In this document: in pieces, positions 1-8,056 of the stretch
Position numbering within the stretch: position 1 is the first letter of the stretch
Layout of the letters: the number at the start of each line of letters is the position of its first letter
Translations under genes and position numbers: made by a program
Source of the DNA: Streptococcus sp. HMSC067H01
Lineage (GTDB): Bacteria; Bacillota; Bacilli; Lactobacillales; Streptococcaceae
Direction of reading: 5' to 3'
DNA: 46,687 nt
NCBI RefSeq assembly: GCF_001814775.1
Contig: NZ_KV817763.1
Coordinates: forward strand, 18,794-65,480
Notes under the pieces: model-generated
Database searches by the model: none
The model's input: the letters and a program-made list of their open reading frames with translations, nothing else
What the model was told of the DNA's origin: nothing

Positions 1-17
1 CCTTTACTTAAATTATT

Positions 18-42
18 TGTCTAACTTTTTGGGGTCAGTACA
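18..42. mobile_element. possible IS3-family terminal repeat at window edge
   Basis: Read on the minus strand this stretch is TGTACTGACCCC followed by AAAAAGTTAGACA, which resembles the terminal inverted repeat of IS3-family (IS150-like) elements of streptococci. The element itself would lie to the left of the window. The same bases also form a weak hairpin (GGGATCA / TGACCCC) followed by five T on the minus strand, so it may simply serve as the ccpA terminator. The IS reading is from memory of such ends and is uncertain. Confidence 0.3.
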
Positions 43-64
43 TTTTGATCCCGACCTCTTTTTC

Positions 65-1072
65 TTATTCTTTTCGAGTTGAACGGCGTTCAATCAAACC
101 ATGTGGTAGGAGAACTTCACGTTCTTCTAACTCTTCCTTGTGCATAATCTTAGTCAACATACGCATACTAATGGCACCAAGATCATACAAAGGTTGAGCA
201 ATGGTTGTTAGATTTGGACGAGTGTAGCGCGCGATTTGTGAATCATCACTGGTAATAATTTCGAACTCTTCTGGTACAGAAATTCCTTTATCAGAAAGAC
301 CGTTCAAAACACCTGCCGCTAATTCATCGCCTGTTACAATCGCTGCTGTTGCTTTGGAAGAAATCAAGCGTTCTGCCAAGGCATAACCATCGTCATAACG
401 GTATTTTGATTCAAAAACAAGACCTTCACTGTAGTTGATTCCGGCTTCTTTCAAAGCATCTTTATAACCAGCCAAGCGAATTTTCCCGTTGATGTCATCC
501 ACTAATGGTCCACTAATAAAAGCAATTTTTTTATTTCGTTTCAAGAGGTGGCGGACTGCATCAACAGTAGCATGTTTATAGTCAATATTGACACTTGGAA
601 GTTGGTGCTCCACATCCACTGTCCCCGCGAGAACCACAGGAGTACGTGAGCGTGAAAACTCTGAGCGAATCTTCTCAGTTAAATGGTAACCCATGAAGAT
701 AACGCCATCCACCTGTTTAGAAAAAAGAGTATTGACTACAGATACTTCCTTCTCATCATCTTCGTCACTATTGGCAAGGACGATGTTGTATTTGTACATC
801 TCCGCGATATCATCAATCCCTTTAGCAAGGGTAGAGAAATAAGTATTTGTGATATCTGGAATGACGACTCCAACTGTTGTCGTTTTCTTGCTTGCTAGAC
901 CACGTGCTACTGCATTTGGACGATAATCAAGACGGTCGATGACCTCTAAAACCTTCTTGCGAGTGTTTTCCTTGACGTTCTTATTGCCATTAACAACACG
1001 ACTAACAGTCGCCATTGACACTCCTGCTTCTCGGGCAACGTCATAAATTGTTACTGTATCATCTGTATTCAT
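65..1072 (-). CDS. ccpA: catabolite control protein A (LacI/GalR family)
   Basis: 335 aa, the usual CcpA length. An N-terminal LacI-type helix-turn-helix (TIYDVAREAGVSMATVSRVV, residues 8-27) and hinge helix (RPNAVARGLASKKT) precede a periplasmic-binding-protein-like core. CcpA with HPr-Ser-P binds cre sites to repress or activate carbon-metabolism genes when preferred sugars are present. Start ATG at 1072 has AAAGGAAACGG in front as ribosome binding site. The gene is monocistronic, with its own promoter and a cre box (1138-1151) suggesting autoregulation. Two further cre-like sites occur in this window, before the GH85 and GH95 surface glycosidase genes. Confidence 0.95.
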   Translation of the reverse strand: MNTDDTVTIYDVAREAGVSMATVSRVVNGNKNVKENTRKKVLEVIDRLDYRPNAVARGLASKKTTTVGVVIPDITNTYFSTLAKGIDDIAEMYKYNIVLANSDEDDEKEVSVVNTLFSKQVDGVIFMGYHLTEKIRSEFSRSRTPVVLAGTVDVEHQLPSVNIDYKHATVDAVRHLLKRNKKIAFISGPLVDDINGKIRLAGYKDALKEAGINYSEGLVFESKYRYDDGYALAERLISSKATAAIVTGDELAAGVLNGLSDKGISVPEEFEIITSDDSQIARYTRPNLTTIAQPLYDLGAISMRMLTKIMHKEELEEREVLLPHGLIERRSTRKE

Positions 1073-1123
1073 TCCGTTTCCTTTCTACTTTGAAAATTTT
1101 GTTTTCATGATTCCACTATTTTC

Positions 1124-1152
1124 ATTCTACCACTTCTTGTAAGCATTTTCAA
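1124..1152 (-). promoter_or_regulatory. ccpA promoter with overlapping cre site
   Basis: On the minus strand TTGAAA (1147-1152), a 17-nt spacer and TAGAAT (1124-1129) form a good sigma-A promoter. TGAAAATGCTTACA (1138-1151) matches the cre consensus TGWAANCGNTNWCA at 13 of 14 positions and overlaps the -35 box, a position expected for repression. A second TGAAAA/TTTTCA inverted pair lies at 1091-1107, between promoter and start codon. Confidence 0.75.
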
Positions 1153-1222
1153 GCATTTGATGAGGAAACTTTGAAAAAAGTTTCAAAAACATTCACAACT
1201 TTTTAAAAGCAGTTGACTTTTC

Positions 1223-1251
1223 TTGATTTTTCTAGCAGTTTGCAGTATGAT
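1223..1251 (+). promoter_or_regulatory. promoter of DUF960 gene
   Basis: TTGATT (1223-1228), 17-nt spacer, TATGAT (1246-1251). Its position rules out a translation start at 1213 and supports the ATG at 1279. Confidence 0.6.
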
Positions 1252-1278
1252 AATAAAAAAATCAATCAGGAGAAATGG

Positions 1279-1596
1279 ATGGCTTTTACAGATTCCCATA
1301 GACGGTGCGCCAGTTTCGGTGTTGTGACCAATCTACCAGACGATGTTATCGACTCTATCTGGTATATTATCGATCATTTTTTAAAGCATGTTTTTGAACT
1401 AGAAGATGAGCTCGAATTTCTACTTTTAAACAATGATGATTCCATCACCTTCCGTTTTTCAAGTCAACACCTTCCGACTACGATTGACTTTGATTTTAAT
1501 CATCCCTTTGATCCACTCTACCCACCAAAAGTTCTGGTGCTAGATATGGATGGCAAGGAAACTATTCTCCTCCCTGAAGAAAATGATCTATTTTAA
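1279..1596 (+). CDS. DUF960 family protein
   Basis: 105 aa, small cytosolic protein of unknown function (MAFTDSHRRCASFGVV at the N-terminus, then V-I-D-S-I-W-Y-I-I-D-H). I assign it to the DUF960 family, common in streptococci, from overall pattern. A longer frame opens at 1213, but the ATG at 1279 has a strong AGGAGA five bases upstream and lies downstream of the promoter, so the shorter form is preferred. It is rich in acidic residues at the C-terminus. It stands alone between the ccpA promoter and a bidirectional terminator. Confidence 0.7.
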   Translation: MAFTDSHRRCASFGVVTNLPDDVIDSIWYIIDHFLKHVFELEDELEFLLLNNDDSITFRFSSQHLPTTIDFDFNHPFDPLYPPKVLVLDMDGKETILLPEENDLF

Positions 1597-1639
1597 AAAC
1601 TCTAGTCTCCTCTGTAAATACTTCGGAAACTAGAGTTTT
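1596..1639. terminator. bidirectional terminator between DUF960 gene and folate operon
   Basis: Perfect 11-bp stem AAAACTCTAGT (1596-1606) / ACTAGAGTTTT (1629-1639) with T-rich flanks on both strands; it serves the converging plus-strand gene and the minus-strand folate operon. Confidence 0.85.
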
Positions 1640-1640
1640 C

Positions 1641-2453
1641 TTATTTTTTCAATTCTTGATACAAGTGACGAATTGGTTGTCCCAAGACTGGATGGATGAA
1701 ATGAGGTGCAATTTCCTGCAGAGACTCTAAGACAAAGAGGCGCTCAGCGATATAAGGATGGGGCAAGATGAGGTCGTCTGTATAGATGATCTGGTCCTCT
1801 ACAAAGAGCAAATCTAGGTCAATCAAGCGAGGTCCCCAATGTACCTCTCTGATCCGTCCCATTTCTGCCTCAATAGCTAACAAGGTTTCTAACAAGATTG
1901 GAGCAGGCAACCAGGTTTCCACTTCAACCACTTGATTAGCAAAGCTAGCCTGTTCAACACCACCCCAAGGCTCCGTCGTCAAGACACTGGATTCTTTGAG
2001 AATGTGGATGCCACGATTTCGCATTTTCTCAATGGCTTGCTCTAAGTTTGCTTGTTTATCTCCCATATTGCTTCCTAGGGCGATAAATGCTCGTTGCTTG
2101 CGACGATGAATGGTTACTGAGCAAGTATCTAGTGGCAAATGCACCGGTGCCCAAGGTTTTTTCAGTTCCAGCTCAATCTCTTGAACGAGAGGGTAGGTCT
2201 CAAAAGTACGCTCTACAAGTTTATAGGCTACCGTTTCAATCAGGTCTTCGCTTTCTTCCTGAAACCAAGTCGTCCATTTCTGGCAAAGTTCTCCGTAATG
2301 TACAGAAGCAGTTAAATCCAAGTCTGTCGCAGCCTTGGTCATATCATAGGATAGGGTGGCTGAAACGACAAACTTCTGCCCCAGTTCCTTCTCACTAGGA
2401 AAAAGTCCATGAAAGGCGAAAATTTCTAGGTCTTTAATTAGCAGTTGATCCAT
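1641..2453 (-). CDS. sulD: bifunctional dihydroneopterin aldolase / HPPK (FolB-FolK fusion)
   Basis: 270 aa. Residues 1 to about 118 are a FolB domain (dihydroneopterin aldolase; [20 protein letters not shown]), and about 121-270 a FolK domain (6-hydroxymethyl-dihydropterin pyrophosphokinase) with [12 protein letters not shown] and the signature [11 protein letters not shown]. It makes 6-hydroxymethyl-7,8-dihydropterin pyrophosphate, the substrate of FolP. This fused arrangement is the pneumococcal SulD type. It is the last gene of the folate operon, separated from folE by a BOX element and a hairpin. Ribosome binding site AGAAAGGA precedes the ATG. Confidence 0.93.
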   Translation of the reverse strand: MDQLLIKDLEIFAFHGLFPSEKELGQKFVVSATLSYDMTKAATDLDLTASVHYGELCQKWTTWFQEESEDLIETVAYKLVERTFETYPLVQEIELELKKPWAPVHLPLDTCSVTIHRRKQRAFIALGSNMGDKQANLEQAIEKMRNRGIHILKESSVLTTEPWGGVEQASFANQVVEVETWLPAPILLETLLAIEAEMGRIREVHWGPRLIDLDLLFVEDQIIYTDDLILPHPYIAERLFVLESLQEIAPHFIHPVLGQPIRHLYQELKK

Positions 2454-2470
2454 AACTAGTCCTTTCTAGA

Positions 2471-2497
2471 AAAATCCGCTTAACGCGGATTTTTTTT
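2471..2497 (-). terminator. intercistronic hairpin / possible attenuator before sulD
   Basis: AAAATCCGC (2471-2479) pairs with GCGGATTTT (2485-2493), 9 bp, 5-nt loop. On the minus strand it is followed by TTTT only 15 bases ahead of the sulD ribosome binding site, so it could partly terminate the operon before sulD. The plus strand carries a longer T run, but no plus-strand gene ends here. Confidence 0.55.
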
Positions 2498-2610
2498 ATA
2501 CTCAATGAAAATCAAAGTGCAAACTAGGAAGCTAGCCGCAGTCTGCTCAAAACACTGTTTTGAGGTTGCAGATGGAAGCTGACCTGGTTTGAAGAGATTT
2601 TCGAAGAGTA
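2498..2610 (-). repeat. BOX element (boxA-boxC, no boxB)
   Basis: On the minus strand the unit opens with TACTCTTCGAAAATCTCTTC (boxA start), passes through CCTCAAAACAGTGTTTTGAG and ends with GCTAGCTTCC then TTTGATTTTCATTGAGTA (boxC end). This is the BOX repeat of S. pneumoniae and S. mitis, here in its A-C form of about 112 bp. Its ends are complementary, so the transcript folds into a long stem. It sits immediately behind the folE stop codon inside the folate operon. Confidence 0.88.
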
Positions 2611-3165
2611 TTATAGTCCCATTAAACGATAAGCCTGATCTCGGAGGTCCTTATCTGTTTCAAATAGACCACGAGCTACTGTCGTCAAGGTTGCAGTGCC
2701 TGGTTTTCTGACACCACGCATGCTCATACACATATGTTCCGCCTCAATGACAACAAAGGCTCCTTTAGCACCTAGATACTCCATCAAGGCATCGGCCACT
2801 TCGATATTCAATCGTTCTTGAATTTGCGGCTTTTTCGAATAAACTTCAACCGTACGGGCTAGCTTAGACAAACCTGCCACACGACCATCTGGGATATAGG
2901 CAATATGAGCTCGACCATAAAATGGTAAAAAGTGGTGTTCACACATGGTATGGAAAAAGATATCCTTTTCCACTACCATATTGTCATCGATAATCTCAAA
3001 GGATTTTGACAGGTGCTCTTCAGCAGTTTGCCCAAGACCTGAAAAAATCTCTTGGTACATACGAGCAACACGGGCAGGTGTTTCCTGCAAACCTTCACGA
3101 TTTGCATCCTCACCAACTGCCTCGATAATCATTTTTACAGCTTCTTCAATCTTTTGTGTATCCAT
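2611..3165 (-). CDS. folE: GTP cyclohydrolase I
   Basis: 184 aa, normal length. Converts GTP to 7,8-dihydroneopterin triphosphate, the first step of folate synthesis. Zinc ligands are visible: Cys75 and His78 in [14 protein letters not shown] and Cys146 in [12 protein letters not shown]. The motif [20 protein letters not shown] is typical. The ATG lies one base after the folC stop codon (TAG-A-ATG), so translation is probably coupled; AGAGGAAAA in the end of folC is the ribosome binding site. A BOX element follows directly. Confidence 0.95.
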   Translation of the reverse strand: MDTQKIEEAVKMIIEAVGEDANREGLQETPARVARMYQEIFSGLGQTAEEHLSKSFEIIDDNMVVEKDIFFHTMCEHHFLPFYGRAHIAYIPDGRVAGLSKLARTVEVYSKKPQIQERLNIEVADALMEYLGAKGAFVVIEAEHMCMSMRGVRKPGTATLTTVARGLFETDKDLRDQAYRLMGL

Positions 3166-3166
3166 T

Positions 3167-4465
3167 CTAATTTTTCCTCTCCATCAGATAGGCTCTCACT
3201 TGGCTCAAGAAATACAAGGAACCCGTGACTATCCTAACTGTTTTTTTCTCTTCATTTTCTGATAATTTTTGGTCTAGAAATTCTTGCCAATCTTGGTAGT
3301 TGAGATTTCTAGAATCAGCTAGCTCTTTCAAGATTTTTTCATCCGTCGCCCGACTATCCTCAAAGTGAGTGAGGGTCAGTTCAGTATCTGGCAAAGTCTC
3401 TAATAAGTCTAACATATCCTCCAAGGCCTTGGTTTTGATACAAGTAAAGAGGATTTCCTTATGGTAGTCGGCAAATCGTTCTTGCAAAGTTGCTACTAAA
3501 GCCTTTATGGCATGAGGATTGTGGGCCCCATCCAAGATCATCAAGGGGTCTCTCGACACAACTTCCAAACGACCTGGCCACCTTGTTTCTTCCAAAGCTT
3601 GAGCCACTAAAGCATTATCTGGCAATTTTTGACCAGTCTCTTTGCAATAGCTATCTAACAAGGCCACCGCCATCCCTGCATTCTCTATCTGGTGCAAACC
3701 AAGCAATCCCGTTTGGAAACAACCTTGTCTGACCGAACTTGAATAGTCAAAGACCTCTCCAGTGATAATACTCTCATGATGGCTTACCTGATAATCTCTT
3801 CCATAAACAATTCTAGCAGCCTGTTTTTCCTCTGCAATTTGGTCTATCACGGCCAAGGCTTCTGGGACAATATTCCCTGTTACCAGGGGAACTCCTTGTT
3901 TGATAATTCCAGCTTTCTGCTCCGCGATGGCTTCCAAGCTATCCCCTAGTAGAGCTACATGGTCCAACCCAATGGTCGTGATGCCAGTCAAGATAGGCTG
4001 GCAAACATTGGTACTATCCAAAAGTCCACCCATGCCGACTTCCATAATAGCCACATCGACTTGCTCAGAAGAAAAATAGTCATAAGTTATAGCAGTGATA
4101 ATCTCGAATTCTGTCGTTCCTTGCAAGGCTTGAGTATGCTCCCCTTCAAGTAGTGAACGATAATCCGCCATCAAGGACTCTAATCTTGCTTCTGGAATGG
4201 ATTCCCCATTAATAGTAATCTGGTCGGTATAATGAATCAGATAGGGTGAGCTAAAGACTCCAACTCTTAGCCCCATCTTTTCCAGCATATTTTTCAAAAA
4301 GGCTATAGTAGATCCCTTACCATTGGTTCCTCCGATATGGATAACCTTGAGTTTAAGATGAGGATTACCACGTAGGGCTAATAGCTTCACCATTCTATCC
4401 AAACCAAAATGCGGTTGGTCTGTCCGGTAGTTAGTTATCCACTGATTCGTTTCGTTTTTATTCAT
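3167..4465 (-). CDS. folC: dihydrofolate synthase / folylpolyglutamate synthase
   Basis: 432 aa. ATP-dependent ligase adding L-glutamate to dihydropteroate and extending folate polyglutamates. P-loop [15 protein letters not shown] at residues about 44-58, then [17 protein letters not shown], the folate-binding loop of the Mur-ligase-like fold. Corresponds to pneumococcal SulB. Its ATG is one base after the folP stop codon and folE follows after one base, so three genes are translationally coupled. Confidence 0.93.
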   Translation of the reverse strand: MNKNETNQWITNYRTDQPHFGLDRMVKLLALRGNPHLKLKVIHIGGTNGKGSTIAFLKNMLEKMGLRVGVFSSPYLIHYTDQITINGESIPEARLESLMADYRSLLEGEHTQALQGTTEFEIITAITYDYFSSEQVDVAIMEVGMGGLLDSTNVCQPILTGITTIGLDHVALLGDSLEAIAEQKAGIIKQGVPLVTGNIVPEALAVIDQIAEEKQAARIVYGRDYQVSHHESIITGEVFDYSSSVRQGCFQTGLLGLHQIENAGMAVALLDSYCKETGQKLPDNALVAQALEETRWPGRLEVVSRDPLMILDGAHNPHAIKALVATLQERFADYHKEILFTCIKTKALEDMLDLLETLPDTELTLTHFEDSRATDEKILKELADSRNLNYQDWQEFLDQKLSENEEKKTVRIVTGSLYFLSQVRAYLMERKN

Positions 4466-4466
4466 C

Positions 4467-5426
<960 letters not shown>

Positions 5427-5455
5427 TCAAATTTCATTTAGATTGGTATTCCTCT

Positions 5456-5485
5456 ATTTTACTATTTTTTTTGGATTCTGTCCAA
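5456..5485 (-). promoter_or_regulatory. promoter of the folate operon
   Basis: Minus strand TTGGAC (5480-5485), 18-nt spacer, TAAAAT (5456-5461), about 40 bases ahead of folP. A small palindrome TTGGA-TTCTG-TCCAA (5471-5485) overlaps the -35 box. Confidence 0.55.
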
Positions 5486-5531
5486 TTATCCCTCGGTAAC
5501 TAAATATCTCTTGAACTATACAAGGGCGCAA

Positions 5532-5559
5532 AAAAAGGAGAACCTGAGTCCTCCTTTTT
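5532..5559. terminator. terminator behind the pgk 3' remnant
   Basis: AAAAAGGAG (5532-5540) pairs with CTCCTTTTT (5551-5559); T runs on both strands. It directly follows the remnant pgk stop codon, so it is probably the original pgk terminator left behind with that remnant. Confidence 0.75.
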
Positions 5560-5567
5560 AGGTTTTC

Positions 5568-5639
5568 TTATTTTTCAGTCAAAGCTGCAAGTCCTGGAAG
5601 AACTTTACCTTCAAGAAGTTCCATTGAAGCTCCACCACC
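5568..5639 (-). pseudogene. remnant of a second pgk 3' end (last 23 codons)
   Basis: Encodes the same last 23 residues as the intact pgk ([10 protein letters not shown] ... A-A-L-T-E-K, stop), but with many synonymous base differences from the intact copy at 5756. It starts abruptly at 5639 with no upstream pgk sequence and keeps its own terminator. The silent divergence shows it is not a recent tandem copy; it looks like the resident 3' end left behind after homologous replacement of pgk by DNA from a related strain that brought its own downstream sequence. Confidence 0.85.
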
Positions 5640-5663
5640 GCGTCACAAATACCTCCACTAACA

Positions 5664-5690
5664 CAAAAAGGTGACAGAGCCACCTTTTTG
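5664..5690. terminator. pgk terminator
   Basis: Perfect 10-bp stem CAAAAAGGTG (5664-5673) / CACCTTTTTG (5681-5690), 7-nt loop, T run on the minus strand. A further near-perfect palindrome CTACAAAATC / GATTTTGTAG lies at 5717-5738 between this and the pgk stop. Confidence 0.85.
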
Positions 5691-5755
5691 TTAACGTTTC
5701 AGTTTTGCTCCTTTTTCTACAAAATCAGGATTTTGTAGAGACTAACGGGCTGAAA

Positions 5756-6955
5756 TTATTTTTCTGTAAGTGCAGCCAAACCTGGTAATACTTTACCTTC
5801 AAGGAGTTCCATTGAAGCGCCTCCGCCCGTACTAATCCATGAGAACTTGTCTGCACGTCCAAGGTTGATAGCTGCGGCAGCTGAGTCACCACCACCGATG
5901 ATTGATTTAACGCCTGGTTGTTTCACGATAGCGTCCATTACACCGATTGTACCAGCTTGGAAGTCAGGGTTTTCAAATACACCCATTGGTCCGTTCCATA
6001 CAACTGTTTTCGCACCAGTCAAAGCTTCGTCAAACTTAGCGATAGATTTAGGACCGATATCCAAACCAAGGAATCCTGGATCTACTGCTTCACCTTCAGT
6101 GTCTTTCACTTCAGTGTAGTCAGCAAATGCGTTTGCTTCTTTTGAGTCAACTGGCAAGATCAATTTACCGTTTGCTTTTTCAAGAAGAGATTTAGCAACA
6201 TCCAATTTGTCTTCTTCTACAAGTGAGTTACCGATTTCGATACCTTGTGCTTTGTAGAATGTGTAAGTCATCCCACCACCGATAAGGACTTTATCAGCTT
6301 TTTCAAGCAAGTTTTCGATAACACCGATCTTGTCAGATACTTTTGATCCACCAAGGATAGCCACGAATGGACGTTCTGGAGCTTCAACAGCTTCTTGGAT
6401 GTAGGCAATTTCGTTTTCAAGAAGGAATCCAGCGACTGCTTTTTCAACGTTTGCTGAGATACCAACGTTAGATGCGTGTGCACGGTGAGCTGTACCGAAT
6501 GCATCGTTTACGAAGATACCATCTCCAAGTGATGCCCAGTATTTACCGAGTTCAGGATCGTTTTTAGATTCTTTCTTACCGTCAACATCTTCAAAACGAG
6601 TGTTTTCAACCAAAAGAACTTGTCCATCTTCAAGAGCATTGATAGCTGCTTCCAATTCAGCACCACGAGTAACACCTGGAAGGAATGTAACTTCTTGACC
6701 CAATTTAGCAGCCAAGTCAGCAGCTACAGGAGCAAGTGATTTACCAGCCTTGTCTGCTTCTTCTTTTACACGTCCAAGGTGAGAGAAAAGAATCGCACGT
6801 CCACCTTGTTCAAGGATGTACTTGATAGTTGGAAGTGCTGCAGTGATACGGTTGTCATTAGTAATCACGCCATCTTTTACAGGAACGTTGAAGTCAACAC
6901 GAACGAGAACTTTTTTCCCTTTCAACTCAACGTCTTTAACAGTCAATTTTGCCAT
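5756..6955 (-). CDS. pgk: phosphoglycerate kinase
   Basis: 399 aa, full length. Glycolytic enzyme transferring phosphate from 1,3-bisphosphoglycerate to ADP in the cytosol. Signature [11 protein letters not shown] at residues about 15-25, [23 protein letters not shown] and the C-terminal GGGDSAAAA nucleotide-binding loop are all present. Ribosome binding site AAGGAGTC lies before the ATG. It is transcribed alone. A diverged copy of its last 23 codons lies 116 bases downstream. Confidence 0.97.
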   Translation of the reverse strand: MAKLTVKDVELKGKKVLVRVDFNVPVKDGVITNDNRITAALPTIKYILEQGGRAILFSHLGRVKEEADKAGKSLAPVAADLAAKLGQEVTFLPGVTRGAELEAAINALEDGQVLLVENTRFEDVDGKKESKNDPELGKYWASLGDGIFVNDAFGTAHRAHASNVGISANVEKAVAGFLLENEIAYIQEAVEAPERPFVAILGGSKVSDKIGVIENLLEKADKVLIGGGMTYTFYKAQGIEIGNSLVEEDKLDVAKSLLEKANGKLILPVDSKEANAFADYTEVKDTEGEAVDPGFLGLDIGPKSIAKFDEALTGAKTVVWNGPMGVFENPDFQAGTIGVMDAIVKQPGVKSIIGGGDSAAAAINLGRADKFSWISTGGGASMELLEGKVLPGLAALTEK

Positions 6956-6988
6956 TTGGAAAGACTCCTTAATTTTTTTTATGTGTTA

Positions 6989-6997
6989 ATTATATCA
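6989..6997 (-). promoter_or_regulatory. pgk promoter (extended -10)
   Basis: TGATATAAT on the minus strand is an extended -10 (TGN-TATAAT), 34 bases ahead of the ATG. No convincing -35 box. Confidence 0.6.
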
Positions 6998-7046
6998 CAA
7001 AATCAATAAAAGAGATAGCAAAACCTTAAACTTTTCCAGTTCTTTA

Positions 7047-7075
7047 TTGCCCTTTATTTCTTATTGTTTTATAAT
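7047..7075 (+). promoter_or_regulatory. promoter of the membrane protein gene at 7100
   Basis: TTGCCC (7047-7052), 17-nt spacer, TATAAT (7070-7075). Confidence 0.65.
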
Positions 7076-7099
7076 AAAAAATAAGATAAGGAGCGCTAA

Positions 7100-7807
7100 A
7101 TGATGAAAAATACTCTAACAGATAAGCAAAAAGAGGCAGATTCAGACCTCAATATCATTGCCATTTTGACAATTCTTTCGTTTATAGGATACATCCTTTT
7201 CCAAAAACAAATACTTGATTTCTCTCACCAAACAGAGTTTCCCGTCTGGATTCGTCTTCTTTTTCTCGCAACTCTCCAGTTTTGTGTTGCTGGATTGGGG
7301 ACTAGCGTGGTAATGATTCGAAGAAAAGAAAGCTGGAAACAATATGGTTTGCTAGCTAAACACTTCCTCCCAACCCTCATTCAGACGGCTACTATCTGTC
7401 TCCCCTTACTTCTTTTTCTCATCAGTAGAGGGCAGATTCATTCCTATATCCCCTTTCAATCCATCCTCTTAACCAGAGAAGTTCTGGCAAGTTCTTTTCC
7501 GACAAATATCTTGGGTTTCCTCCTTATTGGACTTATCTGGGGATTCTGGGAAGGTTTTAATTATGTTGTCATTGCAAACAAAATTAACTGTCGCTTTCCA
7601 TCACATCAGACTTGGCTTGATTACGGAGCCTTGACTTGTGCTCTTATCTGTCTGATGATTCATGGGATGATTAGCTTTCATCTCCATGCCATTTTAGAGG
7701 CTTTGTCTGTTTTTATCTTGATTTATGGTATGCTCGTCATTCAAAAGAGAACAGGCAACGCTTGGGGTTGTATTTTTATCTTCCTATTCATTTGGAACGC
7801 ATTTTAA
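7100..7807 (+). CDS. integral membrane protein, possible divergent CPBP/CAAX-type protease
   Basis: 235 aa with about seven hydrophobic segments. The order GFWEGFNYVVI (residues about 153-163), LICLMIHGMISFH (about 184-196) and a late W-N near the end resembles the three motifs of CPBP intramembrane proteases (E, H, H/N), but the usual EExxxR is reduced to W-E-G-F-N, so activity is doubtful. AAGGAG precedes two consecutive ATG codons (7100, 7103). A conserved membrane protein occupies this place beside pgk in pneumococci. Function unknown. Confidence 0.65.
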   Translation: MMKNTLTDKQKEADSDLNIIAILTILSFIGYILFQKQILDFSHQTEFPVWIRLLFLATLQFCVAGLGTSVVMIRRKESWKQYGLLAKHFLPTLIQTATICLPLLLFLISRGQIHSYIPFQSILLTREVLASSFPTNILGFLLIGLIWGFWEGFNYVVIANKINCRFPSHQTWLDYGALTCALICLMIHGMISFHLHAILEALSVFILIYGMLVIQKRTGNAWGCIFIFLFIWNAF

Positions 7808-7843
7808 CCCCCAAACAAGATTTTCACTTCTTAAACTCAAAAA

Positions 7844-7877
7844 GAGGTTGGGACAACAGATCCCAACCTCACTTTTT
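7844..7877. terminator. terminator
   Basis: Perfect 10-bp stem GAGGTTGGGA (7844-7853) / TCCCAACCTC (7861-7870) followed by ACTTTTT. Confidence 0.85.
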
Positions 7878-7966
7878 ATTAGCAATTAAACTTTGACGCG
7901 GTAGCTGATTGAACTTTTTGTTCGTCTTTTAGACTCCAAAAAGCTCCTAATCATCCTCGCGGGGCT

Positions 7967-8007
7967 GGGACTACGAAATCGAGACTTTGTCTATCGATTT
8001 CTGTCCC
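7967..8007. repeat. imperfect inverted repeat, probably a dispersed intergenic repeat
   Basis: GGGAC..GAAATCGA (7967-7982) mirrors TCGATTTC.GTCCC (7994-8007). Similar sequences lie behind many streptococcal genes, so this is probably a dispersed terminator-like repeat. The surrounding 7878-8056 holds no gene that I can see. Confidence 0.5.
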
Positions 8008-8056
8008 ACCGCCTTCTTTTTATTTCTAAGAAGTTACATTAAGCAAAGTTATTAAC

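Noticed and set aside
2498..2610. RUP element
   Set aside because: First taken for a RUP repeat, but the ends and the CAAAACA-TGTTTTG core fit boxA and boxC of a BOX element.
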